This document shows, in pieces, positions 15,733 to 25,166 of a stretch of 48,954 nt of DNA. This DNA is from Oceanisphaera litoralis. Its GTDB lineage: Bacteria > Pseudomonadota > Gammaproteobacteria > Enterobacterales > Aeromonadaceae. Made by a program: the position numbers and the translations under genes. The stretch is taken from assembly GCF_016907015.1 (NCBI RefSeq), contig NZ_JAFBBE010000024.1, positions 1 through 48,954 on the forward strand, in the 5' to 3' direction. Numbering within the stretch: the first letter of the stretch is position 1; each line of letters begins with the position of its first letter. The notes under the pieces are model-generated. The model saw only the letters and a program-made list of their open reading frames with translations. It was not told the DNA's origin and did no database searches.

Positions 15733-16762
15733 CAGGGTAAGATCACAAACGTTTTATAACCAATGTCGGGTAATTTGACCTGCTGATCGACTTGTGATCT
15801 TATACTCCCTTTTGGGAGCCCGACCATGAGCCTTGATGCTTTTTCCGAGTCCTTTGGTGTACTGAAAGATCCCCGCCAGACGGCCAAAATCACTTACCCG
15901 TTGTTCGATATTCTGTTCCTGACAGTCTGTGCGATCATCGCCAGTGCCGAAGGGTGGGAGGACATCGAGGATTTTGGTGAGGCGCACCTCGACTGGTTTC
16001 AGGATAAAGGCTTGTTTCCCAATGGCCTGCCGGTACATGACACCATCGCCCGTATCATCTCTGCCCTTGACCCGGCCGAGTTCCAACAGTGCTTTATTCA
16101 CTGGGCACAGTCGGTCAATGAACGTACCGGCAGTAAGCTCATTGCCATTGATGGCAAGACCTTACGGGGCTCATATAACCGTGAGGACAGGCGCTCAGCC
16201 ATCCACATGGTCAGCGCCTTTGCGGTCGATAACAAGGTGGTCATGGGTCAGCTGAAAACAGAGGAAAAATCCAATGAAATCAAGGCAATCCCCGCGCTGT
16301 TAAGCTTGCTGGATATCAATGGCTGCCTGGTTTCCATTGATGCCATGGGTTGCCAGACCAGGATAGCGGAAGCCATTATCAACCAAGGTGGAGATTACCT
16401 GCTCGCGGTAAAAGATAACCAGGAGCGGCTGCAGCGGGCTGTACAGCGTGAGCTTCGCCCGGTACACAGTGCAGGGACCAACCCGGACAATGTCACCATC
16501 GAGCAGGGACATGGCCGCATCGAAGCCCGGGAGTACCATGTACTGCCAGCTGATGCACTGCTTGACGATTTTCCCGAGTGGACGGGCATCAAGACCCTGG
16601 GCGTCGCCATCGGTTAGCGCCAAGATAAATCAGGCAAATCTTCTCTGGAGTACCGTTACTACATCAGCGCGGCGGAGTTGGACACAGCGCCTATCTGGAG
16701 CAGGTGATCATTGCCGGAATGGCGTCATTGGGTGAAAAGTAAACATACGTGCTCTCGCCCTG
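15733..16762 (+). mobile_element. ISAs1-family insertion sequence, decayed
   Basis: The left end CAGGGTAAGATCACAAACGT (15733) matches the right end, read inverted from 16762 as CAGGGCGAGAGCACGTATGT, at about three quarters of positions. The element is about 1.03 kb, some 200 bp or more shorter than usual because of an internal deletion in the transposase gene. No flanking target duplication is visible. Confidence 0.8.
15826..16742 (+). pseudogene. ISAs1-family transposase, inactivated
   Basis: The first 263 residues are a normal ISAs1 DDE transposase start: LKDPRQTAKITYPLFDIL, GWEDIEDFGE, LIAIDGKTLRGS (first Asp), VSIDAMGCQT (second Asp). The frame then meets an in-frame TAG at 16615-16617 where relatives have GYRQDKSGK; the codons after it still read RQDKSGKSSLEYRYYISAAE. 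Soon after, at about 16685, the sequence jumps to the far C-terminus (YLEQVIIAGMASLG and the stop at 16740), losing roughly 80-100 residues including the catalytic Glu region. An amber mutation plus an internal deletion therefore make it dead. Confidence 0.9.
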
Positions 16763-16882
16763 CCCCGGTTCCCCCTACTATCCTTGTGAAGCAACAAAAA
16801 TTTAACCATGTATTGCGCAAGTGCAGCCACGCCTTGTGTGCAGCCTTCACAGCAACGGGAATCCATTCTGGAGGAACAGGGA

Positions 16883-18376
16883 ATGATTGAATCGAACTAT
16901 GCCATTACCGGCACCTTTCTCGTGTATTTGATCGGCATGATGGCCATCGGCTACTACGCCTACAAGCGTACCTCCAACTCGGCCGACTACTTCCTCGGTG
17001 GTCGCTCTCTGGGTCCCTGGCCGGCGGCCATTTCCGCCGGCGCCTCGGACATGAGTGGCTGGTTGCTGCTGGGCCTGCCCGGTTTTGCCTATGCCGCCGG
17101 GCTCGAATCCGTCTGGCTGGCCGGCGGTCTGCTGCTGGGCACCTGGGCCAACTGGCTGTTCTGTGCCAAGCGCCTGCGCACCTACACCCTGGAAGTGGAT
17201 AACGCCATCACCATCCCCGAATACCTGTCGCGCCGTTTCGAAGACAAATCCAAGCTGCTGCAAATCATCTCCGCCCTGGTCATATTGCTGTTCTTCCTGT
17301 TCTATACCAGCTCCGGCCTGGTGGCCGGCGGCAAGCTGTTCGAGACCGTGTTCGGCCTGGATTACCAGATTGCCGTGGTGGTGGGCACCCTCTGCATCGT
17401 GTCCTACACCCTGTTCGGCGGTTTCCTGGCCGTATCCTGGACCGATCTGGTGCAGGGCCTGCTGATGGCCGCCGCCCTGATGATAGTGCCGTTCGCCGCG
17501 ATGGAAGGGAGCTTCGGCCAGTTTCAGTCCGAGTTGCATGCCCTGGACCCCGAGCTGCTGACCCTGTGGAGCAACATAGATGGCGAGCCCCTGTCCGCCA
17601 TCGCCATTATTTCACTGGCCGCCTGGGGGCTGGGTTATTTCGGCCAACCTCATATTCTGGCCCGCTTCAATGCCACCCGCAGCAACAAAGACATCACCAC
17701 CGCCCGCCGCATCGCCGTGACCTGGAGCTTCCTGTCCATGGCCGGCGCCCTGATGGTCGGCATGGTGGGCCTGCTCTATGTACAGAAAAACATGGGTGGC
17801 GAGCTGGCCGATGCGGAAACCATCTTCATGGTGCTGGTCAACGCCGTGTTCCACCCGGTGATTGCCGGTATCCTGCTGGCCGCCATCCTCGCCGCCATCA
17901 TGAGTACTGCCGACTCCCAGTTGCTGGTGTCCTCTTCGGCGCTGGCCGAAGATTTTTACAAGCAGATGTTCCCCCACACCGCCGCCAAAACGCTGGTCAA
18001 CATCGGCCGTTTTGCGGTAGTCGCCCTGTCGCTGGTGGCGCTGATGCTGGCAATGAACCCGGACAGCACGGTACTGGGTCTGGTGTCCTACGCCTGGGCC
18101 GGATTCGGTGCCGCCTTTGGCCCCGCTCTGCTGTTCAGCCTGTACTGGCGCAACATGAACCGCAACGGCGCCCTGGCCGGGGTGCTGGTGGGCGGCATGA
18201 CCGTGGTTATCTGGAAACAGCTTTCCGGCGGCCTCTTCGATCTCTATGAAATCGTCCCCGGCTTCATCTTCGCCTCCATCGCCATCGTGCTGGTCAGCAA
18301 GATGACCGGCGGCCCCAAGCCATCGGTCACCCAGACCTTCGATCATTATCGCAAGAGCCTGGATACCCTGGACTAG
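16883..18376 (+). CDS. putP: Sodium/proline symporter
   Basis: PutP imports proline with sodium. The protein is 497 residues with the LeuT-type arrangement of about 13 membrane helices. Family marks are RTSNSADYFLGGRSLGPWPAA, SAGASDMSGWLLLGLPG (Na+ and substrate site), GTWANWLFCAKRLR, ITIPEYLSRRFED, GGFLAVSWTDLVQG, LGYFGQPHILARF and IMSTADSQLLVSSSALAEDF. The ATG at 16883, preceded by GGAGGAACAG, is chosen over upstream in-frame codons. It is monocistronic with its own terminator; no putA is visible in the window. The decayed ISAs1 lies 120 bp upstream and may have replaced part of the original control region. Confidence 0.96.
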   Translation: MIESNYAITGTFLVYLIGMMAIGYYAYKRTSNSADYFLGGRSLGPWPAAISAGASDMSGWLLLGLPGFAYAAGLESVWLAGGLLLGTWANWLFCAKRLRTYTLEVDNAITIPEYLSRRFEDKSKLLQIISALVILLFFLFYTSSGLVAGGKLFETVFGLDYQIAVVVGTLCIVSYTLFGGFLAVSWTDLVQGLLMAAALMIVPFAAMEGSFGQFQSELHALDPELLTLWSNIDGEPLSAIAIISLAAWGLGYFGQPHILARFNATRSNKDITTARRIAVTWSFLSMAGALMVGMVGLLYVQKNMGGELADAETIFMVLVNAVFHPVIAGILLAAILAAIMSTADSQLLVSSSALAEDFYKQMFPHTAAKTLVNIGRFAVVALSLVALMLAMNPDSTVLGLVSYAWAGFGAAFGPALLFSLYWRNMNRNGALAGVLVGGMTVVIWKQLSGGLFDLYEIVPGFIFASIAIVLVSKMTGGPKPSVTQTFDHYRKSLDTLD

Positions 18377-18385
18377 CCCCATATC

Positions 18386-18410
18386 AGCCCGGCACTCCCC
18401 GGGCTTTTTT
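18386..18410 (+). terminator. Terminator after putP
   Basis: AGCCCGG (18386-18392) pairs with CCGGGCT (18399-18405) and is followed by six T residues, 10 bp after the putP stop. Confidence 0.8.
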
Positions 18411-18477
18411 AACACCGATCTTTTTCAAGCGTGTCGGCTAAGCTTGTGTCTATTCGTACCACACAAGAGCCGATGCC

Positions 18478-19941
18478 ATGACCCCACCCTTTCTTTATCT
18501 CGGCAGCAATCACCAACGCCAGCCAATAACGCTTTCCCTGCCCATGGCCACCCGCCACGGACTGATTGCCGGTGCCACCGGTACCGGTAAAACCGTCACC
18601 CTGCAGCGTCTGGCCGAAGGTTTTTCCCGTGCCGGCACCCCTGTATTCATGGCCGATATCAAGGGCGACCTGTCCGGTCTGGCGGCGCCCGCCACCCCAG
18701 GTGGCAAGGTCGCCCAGCGGCTGGAGCAACTCGGGCTGACAGACTATCGGCCGCGGGCGGTTCCCACCCTGTTCTGGGATCTGTTCGGGGAGCAAGGTCA
18801 TCCGGTGCGCACCACCATCTCGGAGCTGGGTCCGCTGCTGCTGGCCAACATCATGGAGCTTAACGACACCCAGACCGGTATTCTCTATGGCTGTTTTCGC
18901 ATCGCCGACGATCAGGGTCTGCTGCTGCTCGATCTCAAGGATCTTCGCGCCCTGCTGATCTGGGTGTCCGACAACAGCAAAACCCTGAGCAAGCAATACG
19001 GCAGCCTGCCCGGTAACAGTCTCGGTGCCATTCAACGGCGGCTGATGGTGCTGGAGCAGGAAGGGGCCGAGCGCTTCTTCGGGGAGCCGGCGCTCAGTCT
19101 GCACGATTTGATGCTGAAGGATTTTTCCGGCCAGGGCGTGGTCAGTATTCTCGACGCCACCCGGCTGATGCAGACGCCCAGGCTGTATTCCACCTTTCTG
19201 CTCTGGCTGCTGAGCGAACTGTTCGAAACCCTGCCGGAAGTCGGGGATCCGGAACAACCTGTGCTGGTGTTCTTCTTCGATGAGGCCCACCTGCTGTTCG
19301 ACTCTGCCCCTACCGCCTTGCTGGAAAAAATCGAGCAACTGGTGCGGCTGATCCGCTCCAGGGGGGTCGGTATCTATTTTATCAGCCAGAGCCCGCTGGA
19401 TATTCCCGACAGCGTGCTGGGGCAGCTCGGTAACCGGGTGCAACATGCCCTGCGGGCCTTTACCCCCCGTGATGAACAGGCGGTCAGGGCCGCCGCCCGC
19501 ACCTTTCACACCAACCCCGCCTTCGACACCCAGGCCGCCATCACCCAACTGGGCGTGGGCGAAGCACTGGTGTCGGTGCTGGATGAACAAGGCAGCCCCA
19601 CCCGGGTGGAGATCACCCTTATCTGTCCTCCCGAATCCCGTATAGGACCGCTGAGCGCGGCAGAAAGAGCCACACGCCAGCAGGCTTCGCCCCTGGCCGG
19701 CCGCTATGCGTCACTGCTGGACAGAGACTCGGCCTTCGAGATGCTCGCCCGCCGAGTGCCCGCACCTGCGGCCACCACATCGGCGCCAGCAGAAGCCACC
19801 TCCTCCCCTGTGCCCAAGCGTGGCAGTCAACGGGATTCACTGCTGGAAAGCGTGGCCAAAAGCACCCTGCGCAGCATCGGCAGTCAGCTGGGCCGGCGTC
19901 TGGTTCGCGGCCTGCTCGGCTCGCTGCTGGGCGGACGTTGA
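18478..19941 (+). CDS. YjgR/DUF853 family HerA-like ATPase
   Basis: This 487-residue P-loop ATPase of the FtsK/HerA type has Walker A GATGTGKT at 32-39, Walker [10 protein letters not shown], and sensor-like [56 protein letters not shown] and [15 protein letters not shown] match the family whose E. coli member is YjgR. The cellular role of that family is not established; HerA-type relatives move DNA or proteins through ring hexamers. The C-terminal 80 residues are Ala/Pro/Ser-rich and then basic ([22 protein letters not shown]), possibly a membrane- or nucleic-acid-binding tail. The gene is monocistronic. Confidence 0.88.
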   Translation: MTPPFLYLGSNHQRQPITLSLPMATRHGLIAGATGTGKTVTLQRLAEGFSRAGTPVFMADIKGDLSGLAAPATPGGKVAQRLEQLGLTDYRPRAVPTLFWDLFGEQGHPVRTTISELGPLLLANIMELNDTQTGILYGCFRIADDQGLLLLDLKDLRALLIWVSDNSKTLSKQYGSLPGNSLGAIQRRLMVLEQEGAERFFGEPALSLHDLMLKDFSGQGVVSILDATRLMQTPRLYSTFLLWLLSELFETLPEVGDPEQPVLVFFFDEAHLLFDSAPTALLEKIEQLVRLIRSRGVGIYFISQSPLDIPDSVLGQLGNRVQHALRAFTPRDEQAVRAAARTFHTNPAFDTQAAITQLGVGEALVSVLDEQGSPTRVEITLICPPESRIGPLSAAERATRQQASPLAGRYASLLDRDSAFEMLARRVPAPAATTSAPAEATSSPVPKRGSQRDSLLESVAKSTLRSIGSQLGRRLVRGLLGSLLGGR

Positions 19942-19978
19942 CGGCTCAGGATGCATCCAGAAAAGAAAACATAGCACC

Positions 19979-20032
19979 GAGCACCAAGCGCCGAGCTGAA
20001 ATATGAATCAAGATCCTGACCTTCGTCAGGAT
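19979..20032. repeat. Short intergenic repeat and REP-like hairpin
   Basis: CCAAGCGCCGAGCTGAAATATG (19984-20005 region) resembles CCAAGCGCTAAGTTGAGATATG at about 32354-32375. It is followed by ATCCTGAC-cttc-GTCAGGAT (20013-20032), a perfect 8-bp stem. No gene lies here. Confidence 0.4.
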
Positions 20033-20062
20033 GGCGGACGATTTCAACTGGCCGCCAGGCAG

Positions 20063-20088
20063 AAAAAAGCCGCAAAAGATTTGCGGCT
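20063..20088 (-). terminator. Terminator of the bacterioferritin operon
   Basis: Read on the minus strand, AGCCGCAA pairs with TTGCGGCT and runs into six T residues, 35 bp after the last bfr stop. Confidence 0.85.
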
Positions 20089-20123
20089 CTGGATTTGGTT
20101 TGCTTTCGCTGGGTACCGGGTTT

Positions 20124-20591
20124 TTACATCTGCGATTGCAGGTAGTTGGGCAGACCGATACGGTTGATCAGGCCCAGCTGTTGCTCCAGCCAGTGGGTGT
20201 GGTCGTTTTCGGTGTCTTCCAGCAATACCTGCAGCATGTCACGGCTTTGGTAGTCTTGCACCTGTTCGCACAGGGCCATGACATTGCGCAGATCCTCGAT
20301 CACCTTGTATTCCAGGTTCAAGTCGCTCTGCAGCATGGCCGGCACGTCCTTGCCGATGTTCAGGGGGACCCGGCTCACCATGTCCGGGGTGCCCCCCAGG
20401 AACAGGATGCGCTCAATCAGCTTGGATGCATGGCCCTTTTCATCTTCAAACTCGTGATCGATGCGCTCGAACAGCTTCTTGAAGCCCCAGTCGTCATACA
20501 TGCGAGAGTGAATAAAATACTGATCCATGGCGCTCAGTTCACCGGCCAGCAGCTCGTTCAGCGCCGCTATTACCTTTGCATTACCTTTCAT
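20124..20591 (-). CDS. bfr: Bacterioferritin subunit with intact ferroxidase centre, no haem methionine
   Basis: This 155-residue four-helix-bundle protein builds 24-subunit iron-storage shells. All di-iron ligands are present: E18, E51, H54, E94, E128 and H131 (one residue of offset against E. coli after position 94). The haem-ligating Met52 of classical bacterioferritin is Lys52 here. It is the second gene of a pair, starting 12 bp after its sister, and ends PNYLQSQM like it. The sister has the haem methionine but a damaged di-iron site. The two most likely co-assemble, as reported for the BfrA/BfrB pairs of some other proteobacteria. Confidence 0.93.
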   Translation of the reverse strand: MKGNAKVIAALNELLAGELSAMDQYFIHSRMYDDWGFKKLFERIDHEFEDEKGHASKLIERILFLGGTPDMVSRVPLNIGKDVPAMLQSDLNLEYKVIEDLRNVMALCEQVQDYQSRDMLQVLLEDTENDHTHWLEQQLGLINRIGLPNYLQSQM

Positions 20592-20603
20592 GTTCGGCTC
20601 CCC

Positions 20604-21068
20604 TTACATTTGCGACTGTTGGTAGTTTTCGAGCCCGACCTTGGCGATCAGATCGAGCTGGGTGTCTACCCAGTCGAGATGGGCTTCTTCGTATTCTTCG
20701 AGTTCGCAGAGCAGCTCGCGGGAAACGTATTCCTGCACCGACTCGCAATAGGCGATGGCCTCTTTCAGCACCTGTAACTGTTCTTCCACCTGCTGCTTGT
20801 CACATTGCAGCATTTCTTCGGTGTTTTCACCGATACGCAGACGGTTGAGGTGTTGCAGGTTGGGCAGCCCTTCGAGAAACAGGATACGTTCTATCAGCTG
20901 GTCGGCCTGCTTCATGTCCTTGATGGACTTCTTGTATTCGCGTTCGTCCAGCTGATGCAGGCCCCAGTTCTTGAACATGCGGGCATGCAGAAAATACTGG
21001 TTGATGGAGGTGAGCTCTATGCTCAGCATCTGATTCAGGTACTCAATGACTTTCTTGTCGCCTTTCAT
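20604..21068 (-). CDS. bfr: Bacterioferritin subunit with haem methionine and degenerate ferroxidase site
   Basis: This is a 154-residue bacterioferritin homologue. Met52, which binds haem at the subunit dimer interface, is present (SIKDMKQAD). The di-iron site is altered: E51 is Asp, H54 is Gln and E94 is Val, while E18, E127 and H130 remain. It should therefore carry haem and support iron release or electron transfer but oxidise iron poorly. As first gene of the pair it is preceded by an AT-rich 270-bp region likely to hold the promoter; I could not recognise a convincing Fur box there. Confidence 0.93.
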   Translation of the reverse strand: MKGDKKVIEYLNQMLSIELTSINQYFLHARMFKNWGLHQLDEREYKKSIKDMKQADQLIERILFLEGLPNLQHLNRLRIGENTEEMLQCDKQQVEEQLQVLKEAIAYCESVQEYVSRELLCELEEYEEAHLDWVDTQLDLIAKVGLENYQQSQM

Positions 21069-21299
21069 ATCTGTCCCCCTCTGAATAATGCGTCGATCAT
21101 AGCCTCAAGTGAGCTGCTTTACAAACACCACAATAAACTAAGCTATTGATTTTATTTGGATAACGTAGTGTTAATAAAAACAAATCCGATTTATAGCCAG
21201 GCTCACCCATAGTGCCGATGATTACTACAGAATAGTCGCATATCCGGTCGGCGCCTTATGCCGGCTGCCCAACTGTCGATGCGGCGCAACGGGCAATCG

Positions 21300-21328
21300 A
21301 AAAGGGCTTCCCGGCGTGGGAAGCCCTT
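21300..21328 (-). terminator. Terminator after the lipoprotein gene
   Basis: Read on the minus strand, AAGGGCTTCCC pairs perfectly with GGGAAGCCCTT and ends in TTTT, 11 bp after the lipoprotein stop. The rest of the gap towards bfr (21069-21299) has no gene. Confidence 0.75.
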
Positions 21329-21339
21329 GAAGCAGAGCT

Positions 21340-22539
21340 TTACTTGATCCAGATGGGGTTGGAGTAGGCCCGGTTGCCCTGCTTGTCTTCCACGACCCAC
21401 TGCATCCAGGTGCGTTTGGGCGGTACCGGTACTCCGGTTCTGAACCACTTGGCACCGTTGATTTTCCAGCCGGCGACCTGTTTGCCGTCCAGCCAGACCT
21501 CGGCCCTGGCCAGCCCCACACCGGAGCGGAATTCAACCTGGGTTTCGCTGTAAGGCGTCGCCTCGCCACCGAAGTTGGTGGTGATGGGATAAACCTCGGG
21601 ACCAAAGCTGACGAAGCTGTGACCGCGGGCGGCGGCACTGGCGAAGTCGGCGGTAATACGGCCCTTGGGGGTATAGGCATAGAGCTTGCCGCTGTTACGG
21701 CGCGCATCTTTCAACCGGGGGCCGACGTTCAGGTAAACCCGCTCGCCCCGGTTCCAACGCTGGCGCATCACCGACAGATAAGACTCGAAGTTACCGGTCA
21801 CCGGCTTCAGCTCAAATAACCCCAATTCGGCCTGAGGGCTGGAAGTGGTATACATTTCCTTGTCAGACAGCAGGTTACCGAGCGAGCCGGCACTGAGCCA
21901 GGCGGTAAAATCGCCCTGCTGACCCGCAGCATAAGAGCGACGCAGATCATCGGTTTCATACAATTCGTTCAAACTGTTCTGCAGCTGGGCCGCGGTCCAG
22001 TGACTCTGCACCATGCGCGTCATGTCGTTATAACCGGGCAAGTCCGGGTTAACCGGCTCGTTACGCTGCAATCGATATCCGGCAAACAGGGTTTCCTTGA
22101 CCGGATCGAGCATTTTGGTGCTGAGCTTGATGCCGGGGTAATCCTTGTCCACTTCGTAACGGCTCAACAGACGATGTCCGTTCCATTGTCGTGTCAGCTC
22201 AATGACCAGCTGCTCGGAGGTATGCTTGACCACCTCCAGCTTTTCAACGGCCAGCTCCCCCTCGCCGGGCACAAAATCAACCGACTCGACCAGATCGGCG
22301 CCAAAGGCGCCGTTTTCCACCAGGGCCAGATCCACGATGCCACCCCGGGCGATGGCAAAGGTAAAATGCGGGGTACGAATGGTCATAGCATCGGCACCGC
22401 GGGCATCACCACCGGCTATTTGGGTCGGGCCCTGCACCACCTCAATACCGGCAGGTGGGGCATTTTTTGCGGTGTGGGATGAACAGGCGGTCAGAACCAT
22501 GGCGGCCAGCAGCGGCAGGCCGATTTGATAAAAGCGCAT
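21340..22539 (-). CDS. Hypothetical lipoprotein
   Basis: This 399-residue protein starts at the ATG at 22539; the longer frame reaching 22755 has no signal. The lipobox is clear: MRFYQIGLPLLAAMVLTACSS, with Cys19 the acylated residue. After a linker the chain is beta-rich and aromatic (HFTFAIARGGIVDLALVENG, YEVDKDYPGIKLSTKM, YSETQVEFRSGVGLARAEVWLDG, NRAYSNPIWIK), and the C-terminus resembles an immunoglobulin-like or carbohydrate-binding module. I do not recognise the family. Asp, not present at +2, is the inner-membrane retention signal; Ser at +2 predicts sorting to the outer membrane. It is monocistronic. Confidence 0.8.
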   Translation of the reverse strand: MRFYQIGLPLLAAMVLTACSSHTAKNAPPAGIEVVQGPTQIAGGDARGADAMTIRTPHFTFAIARGGIVDLALVENGAFGADLVESVDFVPGEGELAVEKLEVVKHTSEQLVIELTRQWNGHRLLSRYEVDKDYPGIKLSTKMLDPVKETLFAGYRLQRNEPVNPDLPGYNDMTRMVQSHWTAAQLQNSLNELYETDDLRRSYAAGQQGDFTAWLSAGSLGNLLSDKEMYTTSSPQAELGLFELKPVTGNFESYLSVMRQRWNRGERVYLNVGPRLKDARRNSGKLYAYTPKGRITADFASAAARGHSFVSFGPEVYPITTNFGGEATPYSETQVEFRSGVGLARAEVWLDGKQVAGWKINGAKWFRTGVPVPPKRTWMQWVVEDKQGNRAYSNPIWIK

Positions 22540-22720
22540 CTTGCAGAAACCCTGAATGAAGGAACAACGATGAAGCCGGAATTCTGACAGCTCCTTGCCA
22601 GAACTCAAGCTCCGCAAAAAAGAAGCCACGGCCGTGAAGCGGCGCTCATTCCCGTTAACGCCGATGTGCCCTGCACAGGCCATGAAACGGTTTGCCTGGC
22701 ATCGCGACGAACGGGGTCGC

Positions 22721-23116
22721 TCAAGGCTCGTCCTGCTCCAGCCAGGCTCTGGCATCCTGCAGATGCTCGAAATACTGCACCTGACTGCCGAGCAGAAACC
22801 AGTCCACCACCATGGCCATCAGCTTTTCCTTGAGATCGATCCCCACTATCGCCAGCTTGCTGAATTCATCGCCATGCTTGCGGGTAAACTGAATGTCTTC
22901 CCACAGGGCTTTTGCCTCCCAGCTATTGAAGTCAATCATGTCGACCAGGGCCTTTATTCTGGGGTTGTCCATGTCTTCCAGAGCCTGTTCGAGCTGTTGT
23001 TCCATCTCCCTGAAATCGTCGTAGGCGATATCGCCATAAATCTTGATGGTGAGCCACAGGATATGGTTATCCTGCTTGTTCATCTCGACGGACATGCCGT
23101 GTGCTTCCAACATCAT
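22721..23116 (-). CDS. SpoIIAA-like (STAS/SEC14-type) protein
   Basis: This 131-residue cytoplasmic protein matches the SpoIIAA-like family: ILWLTIKIYGDIAYDDFREM, IKALVDMIDFNSWEAKALWEDIQF, FSKLAIVGIDLKEKLMAMVVDW and QVQYFEHLQDARAWL. The fold is like anti-sigma-factor antagonists, but members are usually stand-alone and without assigned function. The start may be the ATG at 23116 or a nearby downstream ATG (Met8, Met12). It has no operon partners; the lipoprotein gene downstream starts 181 bp later. Confidence 0.85.
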   Translation of the reverse strand: MMLEAHGMSVEMNKQDNHILWLTIKIYGDIAYDDFREMEQQLEQALEDMDNPRIKALVDMIDFNSWEAKALWEDIQFTRKHGDEFSKLAIVGIDLKEKLMAMVVDWFLLGSQVQYFEHLQDARAWLEQDEP

Positions 23117-23288
23117 GGTGCTCCCTTATGTGTGCCTCATGGCCATAATTATGGTCGCTACCGCCACTTGCGCCTTGGGTTGTCGCTAAAAAGGAACTAA
23201 AAATGGCTACTCGTCGATTTCAACTTGCCTGACCATCCCGTTGCAGGCAGCCTTGACGCAAATCTTAGTCTTCTGGAATGTAACGCTC

Positions 23289-23858
23289 GTGCGCAAAATA
23301 CAATATATGCTGCTGTTGCTGATCCTGTGCGCTGTCGGCTACGTCGTGGCCGCCCCCTGGTTAACCGCCTACCGGATCAGCAACGCCGTCGACCGACGCG
23401 ACAGCGTGGCACTGGCCGAACAGGTGGAATTCGACGCCGTACGCCAGAGCCTGAAGCAACAGCTGAACAGCCGGGTGTTGCGCGAGCTGGGCGCAGACAC
23501 CCAACAAAATTCCTTCGCCGCCCTCGGTGCCGGCCTGGCCAACATCATGGTGGACAGCCTGCTGGATGCCTACATGACCCCGGCCGGTATAGAGCGGCTG
23601 ATGCGGGGAGAAACGCCGGCGCCGGGCATTCCCGAAAGCGGCCCGCCCCCGCCCTCCAATACCGACGGTAACGGCTCCGACGCCGGCAAGCCCCAGGCCG
23701 AGCGTAAAAAACTGTTCTCGGACGCCCGCATGGGTTACCGGTCGCTGCATCGTTTCGTGGTCACTGTGACCGACGATGAGGGCAGAGAGGCCGAGTTCGT
23801 GCTGAGCCGACGCGGCCTTGAGTGGAAGCTGACCGCCATCCTGCTGCCGCTGAATTAA
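23289..23858 (+). CDS. DUF2939 family protein
   Basis: The GTG at 23289 gives 189 residues. One N-terminal membrane helix (IQYMLLLLILCAVGYVVAAPWL) anchors a periplasmic domain. The DUF2939 pattern is visible: PWLTAYRISNAVDRRDSVALAEQVEFDAVRQSL at the start and RSLHRFVVTV...GLEWKLTAILLP at the end. A proline/glycine-rich linker separates the halves. No function is established for the family. It stands alone ahead of hmgA, separated by 143 bp. Confidence 0.8.
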   Translation: MRKIQYMLLLLILCAVGYVVAAPWLTAYRISNAVDRRDSVALAEQVEFDAVRQSLKQQLNSRVLRELGADTQQNSFAALGAGLANIMVDSLLDAYMTPAGIERLMRGETPAPGIPESGPPPPSNTDGNGSDAGKPQAERKKLFSDARMGYRSLHRFVVTVTDDEGREAEFVLSRRGLEWKLTAILLPLN

Positions 23859-24001
23859 CCGACGCAGGGCTGAATACGACGGGAGCCAATGCTGAGTGAA
23901 GCTCCGGGCAAAGCCGGTGGATTGATGCCAGACTGATGATATGAATGGCGAGCCCGGTCAGGGCTTCGCTGGCTCCATGTTGATCCAGGGAGAATCATGC
24001 C

Positions 24002-25132
24002 ATGCGTCACTGGTTCCAGTTTCCCATCCGTGAGGGAAACACCTCACGTCAGGCTCACTGTGACATGCCGGAGGGTACCTTCGAGCGGGAAATCGGCAAG
24101 GAAGGTTTTTTTGGCCCCGCCACCCACATGTATCATCGTCACCCGCCCACCGGCTGGAGCGCCTGGGAAGGCCCGCTGCGCCCTCGCGCCTTCGACACCA
24201 ACAAGCTTCCGTCACTCGGACCCAGCCCTTGGGATGCCACGCCGCTGCTGTACAACGCCAGCCTGCTGGTACGCATCTGGCAGAGCGACAAGTCGATGAA
24301 TCATCTGGTGCGTAACGGCGACGGCGACGAGTGTCTGTTTATCCACCAGGGCAGCGGTCATCTCTATTGCGATTACGGCCATATGTCCTTCCGGGAGGGC
24401 GACTATATTATTCTGCCCCGAGCCACCAGCTGGCGACTCGAGCTGGATGAGCCGGTCACCATACTGATGATTGAAGCCACCGACGGCTCTTATATGAACG
24501 CCAAGCGGGGCCTGGTTGGCCGGCACGCGGTGTTCGATCCGGCCATCCTCGAATACCCTCGCCTGGACGACGCCTTCAAGGCCCAGAGCGAGCAGCCCGG
24601 CGACTGGCAAGTGCTGCTCAAGGCGCGGAAGCAGATAAACCGTATCAGCTTCCCCTTCAATCCGCTGGACGCCCAGGGCTGGACCGGCGATCTGACGGTG
24701 TTAAAGCTCAACTGGCGTGATATTCGCCCGCTGATGAGCCACCGCTATCATCTGCCGCCCTCGGCGCACACCACCTTCGTCACCAACGACTTCGTGATCT
24801 GTACCTTCGTGCCCCGACCTATCGAGTCCGATCCCGGTGCGCTCAAGGTGCCCTTCTACCACAACAACGACGATTACGATGAAGTCATCTTCTATCATCA
24901 GGGCAACTTCTTCAGCCGTGACAACATAGAAGCGGGCATGATCACCCTGCACCCCTGCGGCTTTACCCATGGGCCCCATCCCAAGGCCTTTGCCACCGGT
25001 GCCAAGCACACCCGCACCGAAACCGATGAGGTGGCGGTGATGATCGACTCACGGCGGGCGCTGGAAGTCGCAGAGCTGCCGGACGGGGTGGAAAACATCG
25101 ACTATGTGAATTCCTGGCAGGCAAAACCATAA
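24002..25132 (+). CDS. hmgA: Homogentisate 1,2-dioxygenase
   Basis: HmgA opens the homogentisate ring with O2, giving maleylacetoacetate. This bacterial short form is 376 residues. The iron site lies in FYHNNDDYDEVIFYHQGNFFSR (carboxylate Glu) with HPCGFTHGPHP supplying the histidines. GDGDECLFIHQGSGHLYCDYG forms the N-terminal cupin half. The ATG at 24002 follows GGGAGAATC. It is first of the set hmgA-fahA-maiA, with 34 bp to fahA, so the three are one operon in pathway order apart from the swap of fahA and maiA. Upstream genes for phenylalanine or tyrosine conversion (phhA, hppD) are not in the window. Confidence 0.95.
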   Translation: MRHWFQFPIREGNTSRQAHCDMPEGTFEREIGKEGFFGPATHMYHRHPPTGWSAWEGPLRPRAFDTNKLPSLGPSPWDATPLLYNASLLVRIWQSDKSMNHLVRNGDGDECLFIHQGSGHLYCDYGHMSFREGDYIILPRATSWRLELDEPVTILMIEATDGSYMNAKRGLVGRHAVFDPAILEYPRLDDAFKAQSEQPGDWQVLLKARKQINRISFPFNPLDAQGWTGDLTVLKLNWRDIRPLMSHRYHLPPSAHTTFVTNDFVICTFVPRPIESDPGALKVPFYHNNDDYDEVIFYHQGNFFSRDNIEAGMITLHPCGFTHGPHPKAFATGAKHTRTETDEVAVMIDSRRALEVAELPDGVENIDYVNSWQAKP

Positions 25133-25166
25133 CGCGATAAAGCGCACTGGATACATCAAGGAGGCG

